Below are positions 42,527 to 50,814 of a DNA stretch of 63,025 nucleotides, piece after piece. This DNA comes from Actinomadura meyerae (lineage in GTDB: Bacteria; Actinomycetota; Actinomycetes; Streptosporangiales; Streptosporangiaceae). The notes beneath the pieces were generated by a model. It did no database searches, was not told where the DNA came from, and saw nothing but the letters and a program-made list of their open reading frames with translations. The position numbers and the translations under genes were made by a program. The stretch covers positions 1-63,025 of the forward strand of contig NZ_FZOR01000046.1 of NCBI RefSeq assembly GCF_900188445.1, given 5' to 3'. Position 1 is the first letter of the stretch; every line of letters begins with the position of its first letter.

Positions 42527-43168
42527 ATGAGCGGCCGGAATCCCGCACCCAGGCGCAGCTACGGCGGCCGGTCGGCGGAGGAGCGCCGCGCCGAGCGGCG
42601 GGAGCGCCTGCTCGCCGCCGGGCTCGAACTGTTCGGCACCCGCGGCTACGCGGCGACCTCCATCGAGCGGCTGTGCGCCACCGCGAGCGTGTCCACCCGC
42701 AACTTCTACGAGGAGTTCTCCGGGCGCGAGGAACTCCTCACCGCGCTGCACACCGCCATCAACGAGCGCGCCGCGCAGGCCCTCGCCGACGCCTACGCGG
42801 AGGCGGCCGGGGCCGGTCTCGCCACCCGGATCGAGCGGGCCGTCCGCGCGTTCGTCACCGTCACCGCCAGCGACCCGCGCTGGGCCCGCATCGCCTTCGT
42901 CGAGGTCATCGGCGTCAGCGCCGACCTGGAGCGGCACCGCTTCGGCTGGCGCTCCCGGTGGGAGGACACCCTGCTCACGATGGCCCGGGAGGCGGTCGAG
43001 CGCGGCGAGGCCCCCGACCGCGACCACCGGCTCACGATGATCGCGGTGATCGGGGCGGTCAACAACCTCGTCCACCACTGGTCCGCCCGCGACCAGGACG
43101 TCCCGCTCGACGCCATCACCGCCGAGCTCACCCACCTGATCCTGGCCGCGGTCACGGCACCTAGATGA
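42527..43168 (+). CDS. TetR family transcriptional regulator
   Basis: The 213-residue repressor has an HTH at about residues 27-60 (LLAAGLELFGTRGYAATSIE, then LCATASVSTRNFYEEFSGRE), a standard TetR DNA-binding region with Tyr-Glu-Glu-Phe in place of Tyr-x-His-Phe. The ligand-binding half is all helical. CGGAGA precedes ATG 42527; an earlier in-frame GTG at 42473 has no clear site. It ends 8 bp into the convergent GT2 gene. Its target is unknown; the palindromes at 38371 and 52525 are candidates only. Confidence 0.83.
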   Translation: MSGRNPAPRRSYGGRSAEERRAERRERLLAAGLELFGTRGYAATSIERLCATASVSTRNFYEEFSGREELLTALHTAINERAAQALADAYAEAAGAGLATRIERAVRAFVTVTASDPRWARIAFVEVIGVSADLERHRFGWRSRWEDTLLTMAREAVERGEAPDRDHRLTMIAVIGAVNNLVHHWSARDQDVPLDAITAELTHLILAAVTAPR

Positions 43169-44042
43169 TGGGCGGGCGGCCCGTCCGCGTCATCCGCCAG
43201 GCGGTGCGGTAGGAGATCGGGCGGCGCGGCCCGGCGGGCTTGCGCCAGCCCTCCGCGAAGCCCTTGAACCACGGCTTGAGCGCGCTCGGCTTGCGCTCGC
43301 GCAGGAGGGTCATGCCGACCCACACGGCGAGGTAGGTGAGCGCCAGCGGCCACGGCAGGTTGCGGCGCGCCAGCCAGACCCGGTTGCGGGCGTTGTAGCG
43401 GTAGAACATGTCGTGCCGCGTCGGCAGCACCGCCGGGTGGAACATCACCGCGGACGCGTCGTAGACGATGCGGTAGCCCGCGTTGAGGATCTGCCAGGCG
43501 AGGTCGGTCTCCTCATGGGCGTAGAAGAAGTCCTCGGGGAGGCCGCCGCCCGCGTCGAACGCCGCGCGGCGGATCGCGCAGGCGCCGCCGAGGAACGTCG
43601 TCACCGGGGACGACCGCTCCGGGTCGCCGGCGCGCAGCCGCGGCACGTGCCGGCGCTCGCCGCGCCCGCCCTCGGGGTCGCGGACGCGGAAGGAGACCAC
43701 GCCGAGGTCGGGCTCGGCGGAGAACCGGTCGCGCAGGTGCGCGCCGAGGCGGGTGGAGCGGTACCAGCCGTCGTCGTCCAGGAACAGGATGACGTCGCCG
43801 CAGGACGCCTCCACGCCCCGGTTGCGCCCGCCCGGGATGCCCAGGTTCGTCGGGAGGCTGAGGGTCTTGACGCGCTCGTCGTCGAACGGCGGGGTGCCCG
43901 CGCGGTCGCCGACCGGGTCGACGCCGTTGCCGACGAGGACGACCTCGACGTCCACGTGCTCCTGCTCCAGGGCGCTGCTGACCGCGCGGGCCAGCTCCGC
44001 CGGCCGGTTGCCCATCGTCAGGACGACGACGCTGAGTTTCAC
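43161..44042 (-). CDS. Glycosyltransferase family 2 (rhamnosyltransferase-like)
   Basis: The 293-residue GT-A protein starts VKLSVVVLTMGNRPAELARAV. It has LGIPGGRNRGVEAS, the DxD-type LFLDDDGWYR, TTFLGGACAIRRAAF and HEETDLAWQILNAGY, as in actinobacterial galactofuranosyl/rhamnosyl-type transferases. The GTG start overlaps the stop of the CDP-alcohol phosphotransferase gene by 4 nt, so it is the last gene of the four-gene operon. Its 3' end overlaps the TetR gene by 8 bp. Confidence 0.83.
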   Translation of the reverse strand: MKLSVVVLTMGNRPAELARAVSSALEQEHVDVEVVLVGNGVDPVGDRAGTPPFDDERVKTLSLPTNLGIPGGRNRGVEASCGDVILFLDDDGWYRSTRLGAHLRDRFSAEPDLGVVSFRVRDPEGGRGERRHVPRLRAGDPERSSPVTTFLGGACAIRRAAFDAGGGLPEDFFYAHEETDLAWQILNAGYRIVYDASAVMFHPAVLPTRHDMFYRYNARNRVWLARRNLPWPLALTYLAVWVGMTLLRERKPSALKPWFKGFAEGWRKPAGPRRPISYRTAWRMTRTGRPPII

Positions 44043-44902
44043 TTCAGTCTCCGGGAGGCCAGGATGCTGACGAGGTGGAGCAGGGTCTGCAGCACCGCGA
44101 CCGCGGCCACCGCGACCGTGAGGACGCGCACCGCGGCGGGGGTCTCGGTGCCGAGCACGGTGTCGAGCACGGCCGCCGCGAGGATCAGCAGCGACAGCTC
44201 GACCGCCCCGATGATCCGGTGGAAGCGCAGCATCGACGCCGCCTGCCGGGCGAGCGCGATGCCGGTGGAGCGGGGCCGCAGCGCCCGGTCGCCGCCGGTC
44301 GGGTCGGCGGCCAGCCCCGACTTCGCCCGCGCGACGACGACGTTGTCGGTCTCCGCCTTGATCAGCGCGGCGCCGAGCGCGGCGACGAGGCCGAGCTCCA
44401 CCCAGCCGCCGTTGCGCCAGCCGCCCTGCGCCATGAAGCCGAGCCCGATCAGCAGCGAGACCTCGGACAGGTAGTGGCCGATGCGGTCGAGGAACACCCC
44501 GGCGACCGACGTCTGCCGCAGGTAGCGGGCGACCTCGCCGTCCACGCAGTCGAGCAGCAGGTACACCTGGACGAGGACGGCGCCGCCGATCGCCGTCCAC
44601 AGCTCGGGGGCGGGCAGCGACACGACGGCGCCGGCGACGACGCCGCTCGCCATCATCATGTAGGTGAGCTGGTTCGGGCTGAAGCCGAGCCGCAGCGCCA
44701 GCCACCCGAAGTAGGGCGACACGTCCCGCATGTAGATGCGGCCCGCCCAGTGCTCCTCGTTGCGCCGGTCCTTCAGGCCGGGGGGCTGCCCGTACCGGCG
44801 GACGTCGGCGACCCTGGCGCCCTTGCGGTGCGGCCGCTGGTCGTCGCCGGGCGCCGGGGAGTCGTGCCGCCCCGGGACCTCAGCCTCCATGGGCCTGGAC
44901 AT
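44039..44902 (-). CDS. CDP-alcohol phosphatidyltransferase family protein with a His in place of the last motif Asp
   Basis: This 287-residue membrane enzyme has a soluble N-terminus of about 65 residues and then about five helices. Its motif reads Asp118-x2-Asp121-Gly-x2-Ala-Arg126-x8-Gly135-x3-Asp139-x3-His143, so the fourth Asp, the proposed base in structures of this family, is His. It is not closely similar to the paralogues at 16678 and 23642. The ATG at 44902 overlaps the upstream dehydrogenase by 23 nt (ATG 44890 is an alternative), and it is coupled to the GT2. It likely transfers a CDP-activated polyol phosphate made by the two preceding enzymes. Confidence 0.83.
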   Translation of the reverse strand: MSRPMEAEVPGRHDSPAPGDDQRPHRKGARVADVRRYGQPPGLKDRRNEEHWAGRIYMRDVSPYFGWLALRLGFSPNQLTYMMMASGVVAGAVVSLPAPELWTAIGGAVLVQVYLLLDCVDGEVARYLRQTSVAGVFLDRIGHYLSEVSLLIGLGFMAQGGWRNGGWVELGLVAALGAALIKAETDNVVVARAKSGLAADPTGGDRALRPRSTGIALARQAASMLRFHRIIGAVELSLLILAAAVLDTVLGTETPAAVRVLTVAVAAVAVLQTLLHLVSILASRRLK

Positions 44903-45953
44903 ACTCTTCCACCGCCTTGAGGGTCTCGCCCTCGTCGAGATCGAGGTATTCCAAGATGGTGTAGCGGCCGGGCCGGGTCTGCGGCGCGAGCCGCACGGCC
45001 TCGCCGAACTGCTCCACGGTCAGCCCGATGTCGCCCGGCACGCGCGGCAGGCCGTGCCGGCCGAGGCAGTCGAGGATCTCGCGCAGCCGCTCGCCCCCGG
45101 CGCCGAGGCGGGTGGCGCGCAGGTGGTAGCAGAACGCCGTGCCGATCCCGGCCAGCTCCCCGTGGTTCGCGGTGTCGGGGAAGAGCTGGTCGATGGCGTG
45201 CAGGATCTCGTGGTCGCCGCCGCTCGCCGGCCGCGAGTCGCCGGCGAACGCCATCGACATCCCGGACAGGACCAGGCTCTCGGCGAGGACGGTGAGGAAC
45301 CGGTCGTCCTCGATCGACCCGGGCTGGTGCAGCAGCGCCTCGGCGGCGGTGCGCGCCACGGTGAGCGCCATCCGGTCGACCCGCTCGCCGCACTGCTCCG
45401 CCGCGAGCAGCCAGTCGTCCACCGCGGAGAAGTTGCTCACCACGTCGCCGATCCCGGCGCGGATCAGCCGGGCGGGCGCGGCGTGCACGTAGTCGAGGTC
45501 GACGACCATCGCGAGCGGCATCACCACGCCGAACGAGCCCTTGCCGCCGTCGTGCACGAGCGAGGCGACCGGCGAGCAGATGCCGTCGTGGGACAGGTTC
45601 GTCGCGACCGACACCATCGGGATGCCCGACAGCGTCGCCGCGTACTTGGTGGCGTCGATCGTCCGGCCGCCGCCGATGCCGACGACGGCCTCGTAGGACC
45701 CGGCGCGCAGCTTGGACGCCAGCGCGACCGCGGCGTCCACGGTGCCGCCCTCGACCTGGAACACGTCGCAGGCCGCCAGGGACGGGCGGACCTGCTCGGC
45801 GATCTGGTCGCCCTGGCCCGGGCCGACGGCGATCGCCACCCGTCCCTCGGTCGCGATCCGGCGGTCGGCGAGCAGCTCGCCGAGGGCGGCGACGGCACCG
45901 CGCCGCACGTCGATGGAGAGCGGCGCGTTGAGCATCCGCGTCAGCAGGGGCAT
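44880..45953 (-). CDS. Iron-containing alcohol dehydrogenase family, sn-glycerol-1-phosphate dehydrogenase-like
   Basis: The 357-residue protein has VGIGGGRTIDATKYAA (94-105) and VSVATNLSHDGICSPVASL (114-132). The SHDG motif is characteristic of sn-glycerol-1-phosphate dehydrogenase (EgsA/AraM) rather than ordinary glycerol dehydrogenases. Likely metal ligands are Asp123, His248 or His252 (SGGDHEILHAI) and His264 (NHGELAGIG). It would reduce dihydroxyacetone phosphate, or a similar keto-phosphate, with NAD(P)H to a polyol phosphate. GAGGAGG precedes ATG 45953. It is 110 bp downstream of the cytidylyltransferase-like gene and overlaps the CDP-alcohol phosphotransferase gene. Confidence 0.78.
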   Translation of the reverse strand: MPLLTRMLNAPLSIDVRRGAVAALGELLADRRIATEGRVAIAVGPGQGDQIAEQVRPSLAACDVFQVEGGTVDAAVALASKLRAGSYEAVVGIGGGRTIDATKYAATLSGIPMVSVATNLSHDGICSPVASLVHDGGKGSFGVVMPLAMVVDLDYVHAAPARLIRAGIGDVVSNFSAVDDWLLAAEQCGERVDRMALTVARTAAEALLHQPGSIEDDRFLTVLAESLVLSGMSMAFAGDSRPASGGDHEILHAIDQLFPDTANHGELAGIGTAFCYHLRATRLGAGGERLREILDCLGRHGLPRVPGDIGLTVEQFGEAVRLAPQTRPGRYTILEYLDLDEGETLKAVEEYVQAHGG

Positions 45954-46063
45954 GAGCCTCCTCGCTCGGGGTCGGGCGCCTGGTTCCGGGTCCGCGTCAC
46001 CCGGAGGCGCGCCGCCGGGGTTCCGCGTCGCCCGGCGTCTGCGTCGTCCGGGGGTGCCGCGGG

Positions 46064-46795
46064 TCAGTAGCCCTTGGCGATGCGCCGGGCCTTCTCCAGG
46101 TCGTCGTGGTTGTCGACCTCCACCCACGCGACCTCGCCGATCGGCGCCACGCCGATGACGCCGCCGCGGTTCACGTGCTCCTGGTAGCCGTCCTCGTAGT
46201 AGAGGTCGGGGTCGCGCTCCCAGGTGGCCTTGAGCGCGTCGGCCAGCGCCTCGGCGGCGGCGGGCTCGATCAGGGTGGCGCCGATGTACTCGCCGCCCGC
46301 GGCGGACGGGTCCATCAGCTTGGTGATGGTCTTCAGGTGGCCCTCGCCGTCGAGGATGACCTTCATCTCCTCGTCGGCCAGGGGCTTCACGTCGTCCACC
46401 GCGAGCAGGATGTCCGGCCCGCGGTTGGCCAGCAGCGTCTTCTCGACGCCCACCGGGTGGACCGTGTCGCCGTTCACCATGAGGACGCCCTTGGCGAAGT
46501 GCTCCCGGGCCAGCCACATGGAGTAGGCGTTGTTCCACTCCTCGGCCTTGTCGTTGTGAACCAGCGTGATGCTCACGCCGTACCGCTCCTCGAGGGCGGC
46601 CTTGCGCTCCTCGACGGCGCCCGCGCAGTAGCCGACGACGATGACGACGTCCGTCAGCCCGACCTCGGCGAGGTTGCGGAGGGCGATGTCCAGGATGGTG
46701 GTCTCGCCGTCCACCGGGACCAGGGCCTTGGGGAGGGTGTCGGTGTAGGGCCGCAGCCTCCGGCCCGCACCCGCCGCCAGCACCATGCCGATCAT
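46064..46795 (-). CDS. Nucleotidyltransferase (phosphocholine/polyol-phosphate cytidylyltransferase-like)
   Basis: The 243-residue single-domain enzyme begins MIGMVLAAGAGRRLRPYTD and TLPKALVPV, the sugar-phosphate nucleotidyltransferase signature. VNGDTVHP supplies the metal/base region. It ends WVEVDNHDDLEKARRIAKGY, a tail shared with LicC-like phosphocholine and inositol-phosphate cytidylyltransferases. It should make a CDP-alcohol from CTP. Heading an operon with a G1P-dehydrogenase-like protein and a CDP-alcohol transferase, its substrate is more likely that dehydrogenase's polyol phosphate than choline phosphate. GAGGAAG precedes ATG 46795. Confidence 0.8.
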   Translation of the reverse strand: MIGMVLAAGAGRRLRPYTDTLPKALVPVDGETTILDIALRNLAEVGLTDVVIVVGYCAGAVEERKAALEERYGVSITLVHNDKAEEWNNAYSMWLAREHFAKGVLMVNGDTVHPVGVEKTLLANRGPDILLAVDDVKPLADEEMKVILDGEGHLKTITKLMDPSAAGGEYIGATLIEPAAAEALADALKATWERDPDLYYEDGYQEHVNRGGVIGVAPIGEVAWVEVDNHDDLEKARRIAKGY

Positions 46796-47161
46796 GCTTC
46801 CTCTTTCCCTCACAGGTCGAACGGGTCCGCGCGCGGCGGCGTTCCCGCCGCCGGTCAGGACGCCAAGGTAGGCGGTCGGCGCGGCGCGCGCGAACGGGGC
46901 CGGGCCCTCGGCGGGAGCGCGGCGCGCGGGCGCCGCCGCGGCGGAGCGGCGGTGCCGGTACCGCCTGCACTGAGCCCTGCACGGCGAGGTAACCATACTC
47001 GATCCGGCGGGATCGGGCGGGCGGGCCGCTTCTTCCACCCTGCCTCCGGGGGCCGTCCGGTACGTTGAGCATGGCCGGTGATGCCCGGAAGGGCATGCCG
47101 GTGATGCCGGGAACGGGTGCCGGGGAGACCCGCCGGAGGAACCTGTCGGAGGAATGGGGAC
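46796..47161. other. 366-bp divergent intergenic region
   Basis: This gap separates the cytidylyltransferase operon (minus) from the IspD/TarI-like gene (plus) and must hold both promoters. A TATGGT box with an AT-richer surround lies around 46993-47000 on the minus strand, without a clear -35. GATCCGGCGGGATC is a short inverted repeat near 47002. Short direct repeats with GTGATGCC(C/G)GG occur at 47068-47120. I see no coding sequence, RNA gene or riboswitch here. Confidence 0.4.
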
Positions 47162-47863
47162 ATGGCGGCGCGGACGGTGGCGGTGGTGCTCGCCGGCGGG
47201 GTCGGCGAGCGGATGGGCGCGGGGCGTCCCAAGCAGCTCATCGAGGTCGGCGGGCGGCCCATCCTGGCGCACGCGGTCGGCGCCTTCGACGCCCATCCCG
47301 GCGTCGACGAGGTCGTCGTCGTGATGGCGGCGGGCCACCTGCGCGACGCCGCCGCGATCGCCGCGCCGTTCGGCAAGACCGCCGCCGTGATCGAGGGCGG
47401 CGACACCCGCACCGCGTCCACGGTCGCCGCGCTGCGCGTGCTGGACGGGCGCCCCGACGACGTCCGCGTCCTGTTCCACGACGCCGCACGCCCGTTCGTC
47501 GACCGCCCCGTCATCGACCGCGTGCTGGCCGCGCTGGACGAGCACGAGGCCGTCGCCGTCGGGGTGCCGTCGTCCGACACGGTCGTGGTGGTGGACGGCG
47601 GCGTGGTCGCCTCGATGCCGCCCCGCGAGACGCTGACCCGGTTCCAGACCCCGCAGGGGTTCCGGCTCGGCACCATCCGCAAGGCGTACGAGCTGGCGCT
47701 CGCCGACCCCGCGCTGCGCGCCACCGACGACTGCGGCATCGTGCACCGCTACCTGCCGGACGTCCCCATCCGCGTGGTCGAGGGCAGCGAGCGCAACCTC
47801 AAGGTCACCCAGCCCCTCGACGCCGTCCTCGCCGAACATCTCGCCACCGAGGTAACCCCTTGA
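47162..47863 (+). CDS. IspD/TarI-type cytidylyltransferase
   Basis: The 233-residue enzyme has VVLAGGVGERMGAGRPKQL, the CTP-binding signature of IspD, then HDAARPFVDRPVI and RFQTPQGFRLGTI. IspD activates methylerythritol phosphate for isoprenoid synthesis, while the closely related TarI activates ribitol-5-phosphate for teichoic acid. No ispF or carD lies beside it, and the context is polyol-phosphate polymers plus a phosphodiesterase, so TarI-like activity is plausible; sequence alone does not settle it. Start ATG 47162 is preceded by GGAGGA and GGGGA. The stop overlaps the next start (TTGA). Confidence 0.8.
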   Translation: MAARTVAVVLAGGVGERMGAGRPKQLIEVGGRPILAHAVGAFDAHPGVDEVVVVMAAGHLRDAAAIAAPFGKTAAVIEGGDTRTASTVAALRVLDGRPDDVRVLFHDAARPFVDRPVIDRVLAALDEHEAVAVGVPSSDTVVVVDGGVVASMPPRETLTRFQTPQGFRLGTIRKAYELALADPALRATDDCGIVHRYLPDVPIRVVEGSERNLKVTQPLDAVLAEHLATEVTP

Positions 47864-48624
47864 TCTTCGAAAGCACCCCCACCGTCATCGGGCACCGCGG
47901 CTACGGGTCGGGCGACCTGCTGCCGCCCGGCGCCGCCGAACCCGTCGCGGAGAACACGCTGCCGTCGCTGCTCGCCGCCGCCGGCGCGCTCCGCGGCACG
48001 CCCGGCGGGGCCTGGGTCGAGATCGACGTGACCCGCACCGCCGACGACCACCTCGTCCTGCGGCACGACCCCACGACCGTCGACGGCGACCACCTGGTCG
48101 ACCTGCCCGCCACCGACAGCGGGCTGCCGCTGCTCACCGACATCCTCGACGCGCTGCCCGCGGACGTCGCGGTCGACGTGGACGTCAAGACCGTCCTGGA
48201 GGACGCGCTGGACGAGCCGTCCCGCCGCACCGGCGCGCTGCTGGCCCCGGTCCTGCGCCGGGAGGCGGAGCGGCGCCGGCTGCTCGTCACCTCGTTCGAC
48301 CCGTCGCTGCTGATGTTCCTGCGGGAGGAGCTGCCGGGCGTCCCGCTGGGGCTGCTGACGTGGCTGCGCTTCCCGCTGTGGCACGCCGTCCCGGCCGCCG
48401 CCGGGCTCGACCTGGACGTCGTCGCCGTCCACACCGGGTCGTGCGGGATCGAGCACCCCGACACGCGGCTGCGGCCGCTGGAGCACTGCGTGGACATCGC
48501 CCACAAGGCGGGCCTGGAGACGATCGCCTGGTGCCCCTCCGCGGAGGCGGCGCCGACTTACGCGGAGGCCGGGTTCGACGCGATGGTGGTCAACGACATC
48601 CCGGGCGTCCTCGCCGCCGTATAG
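47860..48624 (+). CDS. Glycerophosphodiester phosphodiesterase (GDPD)
   Basis: This 254-residue TIM-barrel enzyme should release glycerol phosphate, or an analogue, from a phosphodiester. Motifs visible are VIGHRGYGSG, EPVAENTLPS, VEIDVTRTADD and LRHDPTT, which supply the His, Glu and Asp of the GDPD active site. No signal peptide is seen, so it acts in the cytoplasm. The start is TTG overlapping the cytidylyltransferase stop by 4 nt. The pairing suggests recycling or proofreading of polyol-phosphate intermediates. Confidence 0.85.
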   Translation: MIFESTPTVIGHRGYGSGDLLPPGAAEPVAENTLPSLLAAAGALRGTPGGAWVEIDVTRTADDHLVLRHDPTTVDGDHLVDLPATDSGLPLLTDILDALPADVAVDVDVKTVLEDALDEPSRRTGALLAPVLRREAERRRLLVTSFDPSLLMFLREELPGVPLGLLTWLRFPLWHAVPAAAGLDLDVVAVHTGSCGIEHPDTRLRPLEHCVDIAHKAGLETIAWCPSAEAAPTYAEAGFDAMVVNDIPGVLAAV

Positions 48625-48634
48625 CCGCGTCGTA

Positions 48635-49393
48635 CTACTTGTTGCCGCCGTACATGCGGGTCCACTCGCCGGGGTTGCCGTCGTCCCCGTCGTCGTCGGC
48701 GGACGGCTCCCGCTTCTCCTGGGCGGGCGGCGGCGCCGGCGACGCGGAGGGCAGCGGCGGCGGGCCGGACGAGGCGGGCGGCGCGGGCGGCTGGCCGAAC
48801 TGCGGCTGGGGCGGGTTCCAGGACGGGCTCTGCGCCGGGGCGCCCAGCGGCGCCGGAGCGCCGGGCATCGGCGACGCGGCGCCCGGCATGGGCGGCGGGC
48901 CCATCGGCGCGGGCGGCGGCCCCGCGAAGCTCGGTGCGGCGCCCGCGGCGGTGCGGGCCTTCCAGCGGGACGGCGCCAGCGACGCCACGAGGAGCATCAC
49001 GCCGAGCAGGAAGAACACCCCGAGCGAGGCGAGCGTGGTGTAGCCGAGGGCCATGTCGCGCGAAAGCACGTCGCGCCCGGGGTGCTGCACGGCCCAGCTG
49101 GGGGACGCGAACCAGATCACGCCGACGATCGTGTAGCAGGCGCCGGGGATCAGCGACGCGAGCGGCGACAGCCGGCTGCCGCTCACCAGGCCGAGCAGGA
49201 GCCCCGCCACGAGGAGCATGCCGGCGCCGATCCACATCTCCTTGCCGTGGTAGCTCTGGAATCTCGCGTAGCCGAAGGTGAGGACCATGCGCAGCTTGTT
49301 CGCCCCGTACACCAGGGACGCCGCGACGGCCGGGGTCACGATCAGGCCGATCAACACGCCGAGTCCGTGGCGTGCTCCGTTGGTCATGTCCAC
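48635..49393 (-). CDS. Hypothetical membrane protein with a Pro-rich cytosolic tail
   Basis: The 252-residue protein has four hydrophobic helices in the first 145 residues (GVLIGLIVTPAVAASLV, WIGAGMLLVAGLLLGLV, LIPGACYTIVGVIWFA, LGVFFLLGVMLLVASL). A tail rich in Pro, Ala and Gly follows (PPPAPMGPPPMPGAASPMPG and on), ending in an acidic stretch and GEWTRMYGGNK. No enzyme motif. Such proteins are common in Streptosporangiales and their role is unknown. It is convergent with the GDPD gene across 10 bp. Confidence 0.65.
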   Translation of the reverse strand: MDMTNGARHGLGVLIGLIVTPAVAASLVYGANKLRMVLTFGYARFQSYHGKEMWIGAGMLLVAGLLLGLVSGSRLSPLASLIPGACYTIVGVIWFASPSWAVQHPGRDVLSRDMALGYTTLASLGVFFLLGVMLLVASLAPSRWKARTAAGAAPSFAGPPPAPMGPPPMPGAASPMPGAPAPLGAPAQSPSWNPPQPQFGQPPAPPASSGPPPLPSASPAPPPAQEKREPSADDDGDDGNPGEWTRMYGGNK

Positions 49394-49491
49394 CCTCCAG
49401 GGCCGAGTTCCGCGGGCGAGATCCCGTCGAACCTAACCCTGGGACGCACAGCATTGCACGTCGGTTCGGTGGTGGGTATACCTTCTGCCCG

Positions 49492-50574
49492 CTACTGGAC
49501 GCTTTCGCCGGGTTTCACCGGAGTCGGCTGGCCGAGCCGCGGCGGGCTCGTCAGGAACCCGACGCCCCAGGTCACGTGCATCGTGGCGAACACCAGCGGC
49601 AGCCGCACCCAGGCGGCGAGCGGCAGCCCGCGCCCCTCCACGGCGGCGCCCGCGATCATCGCGGCCGCGTAGCCGCCGGGCAGCAGCCAGCCAGGCCAGA
49701 AGCCGAACGCCCCGGCGATCGCGCCCGCCGCCATCGCGACCACCGCGATCGGCGGCGCGAGGTAGCGCAGGTTCAGCGTCCCCTGGTGCTCGCGGCCGAC
49801 GACGCGCCGCCAGCGCCCGGTGTGGAAGTACTGCTTGGCGAGGGCCCGCAGGTTCGGGCGGGGCCGGTAGGTGACCCGCATCCGCGGGGTGAAGAAGATC
49901 CGGCCGCCGGTCTCCCGGATGCGGTGGTTCATCTCCCAATCCTGCGCGCGGACGAACGTCTCGTCGTAGCCGCCGACCCGCTCCAGCGCGCTGCGGCGGA
50001 ACGTGCCGAGGTAGACGGTCTCGACCTCGCCCGCCTCGCCGCCGGTGTGGAAGCGGGCGTTGCCGACGCCGAGCTTGGAGGTCATCGCGCGCGCCACGGC
50101 CTTCTCGAAGGAGGTGACGCCCTCCGCCGCCATGATGCCGCCGACGTTGTCGGCGCCGGTCTCCTCCATCGTCTCGACCGCGGCGCGGACGTAGTCGGCG
50201 GGCAGCAGCGAGTGCCCGTCCACCCGGACGATGATCGAGTACTGCGAGGCCTTGATCGCGATGTTGAGGCCCTGCGGGGTGCGCCCGGTCGGGTTGGCGA
50301 CGACGAGGACGCGCGGGTCCTCGGCGGCGAGCTTGCGGGCGATCTCCTCGGTCCGGTCGCGGGACGGGCCGATCGCGAGCACGAGCTCCAGCTCGCCGGG
50401 GTACTCCTGGGACAGGATGCCGGCCACGGCGTCGGCGAGGTGCCGCTCCTCGTTGAGGACGGGCATCACCACCGAGACCGCCGGCCAGGTGCGTTCACCG
50501 GAGTCGGGACGGGTCTTCACGGCGTAGCGGGTTTCCTGGTTCGTGGCGCGATGGGCACGGGGAGACGAATTCAT
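49492..50574 (-). CDS. Glycosyltransferase family 2 (ExoA-like)
   Basis: The 360-residue protein begins with a GT-A domain (VSVVMPVLNEERHLADAV, VLAIGPSRDRTEE), the DxD-like VRVDGHSLLPADYV, the acceptor region FVRAQDWEMNHRI and the RRVVG motif near the Q/R-x-x-R-W pattern (TGRWRRVVGREH). Three membrane helices follow (AVVAMAAGAIAGAFGFWPGW and others), as in ExoA/succinoglycan-type transferases. ATG 50574 is used; an upstream in-frame ATG at 50697 would add about 40 Arg-rich residues unlike the family. It lies divergent to an LCP gene. Confidence 0.83.
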   Translation of the reverse strand: MNSSPRAHRATNQETRYAVKTRPDSGERTWPAVSVVMPVLNEERHLADAVAGILSQEYPGELELVLAIGPSRDRTEEIARKLAAEDPRVLVVANPTGRTPQGLNIAIKASQYSIIVRVDGHSLLPADYVRAAVETMEETGADNVGGIMAAEGVTSFEKAVARAMTSKLGVGNARFHTGGEAGEVETVYLGTFRRSALERVGGYDETFVRAQDWEMNHRIRETGGRIFFTPRMRVTYRPRPNLRALAKQYFHTGRWRRVVGREHQGTLNLRYLAPPIAVVAMAAGAIAGAFGFWPGWLLPGGYAAAMIAGAAVEGRGLPLAAWVRLPLVFATMHVTWGVGFLTSPPRLGQPTPVKPGESVQ

Positions 50575-50814
50575 GTGGGCTCGCGGACGCGCGCCGTCCG
50601 GTAGCCGGAGGCGGGCGCCCCTTCCTCTCTCTTGCTCGCTTGCCTGACGCAGCCCACGCCACCCAGGTTCGCGTGCGGGCCGCCGGGGTGTGGTCAAGAC
50701 GGCGCCACGTTACTGCAAGGACACGAGGTCCAGGTAGCGAACGGACGGGTGTCGCCCACTTTAGAGTGGTGGGGACGCACGGCGTAACGTGATCTTCGGG
50801 AGGCGGCGGCCGGC

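Noticed and set aside
39758..43135. A minus-strand open frame of about 1125 codons opposite helR
   Set aside because: Val/Gly/Ala/Arg-rich shadow of helR, which has all helicase motifs on the plus strand.
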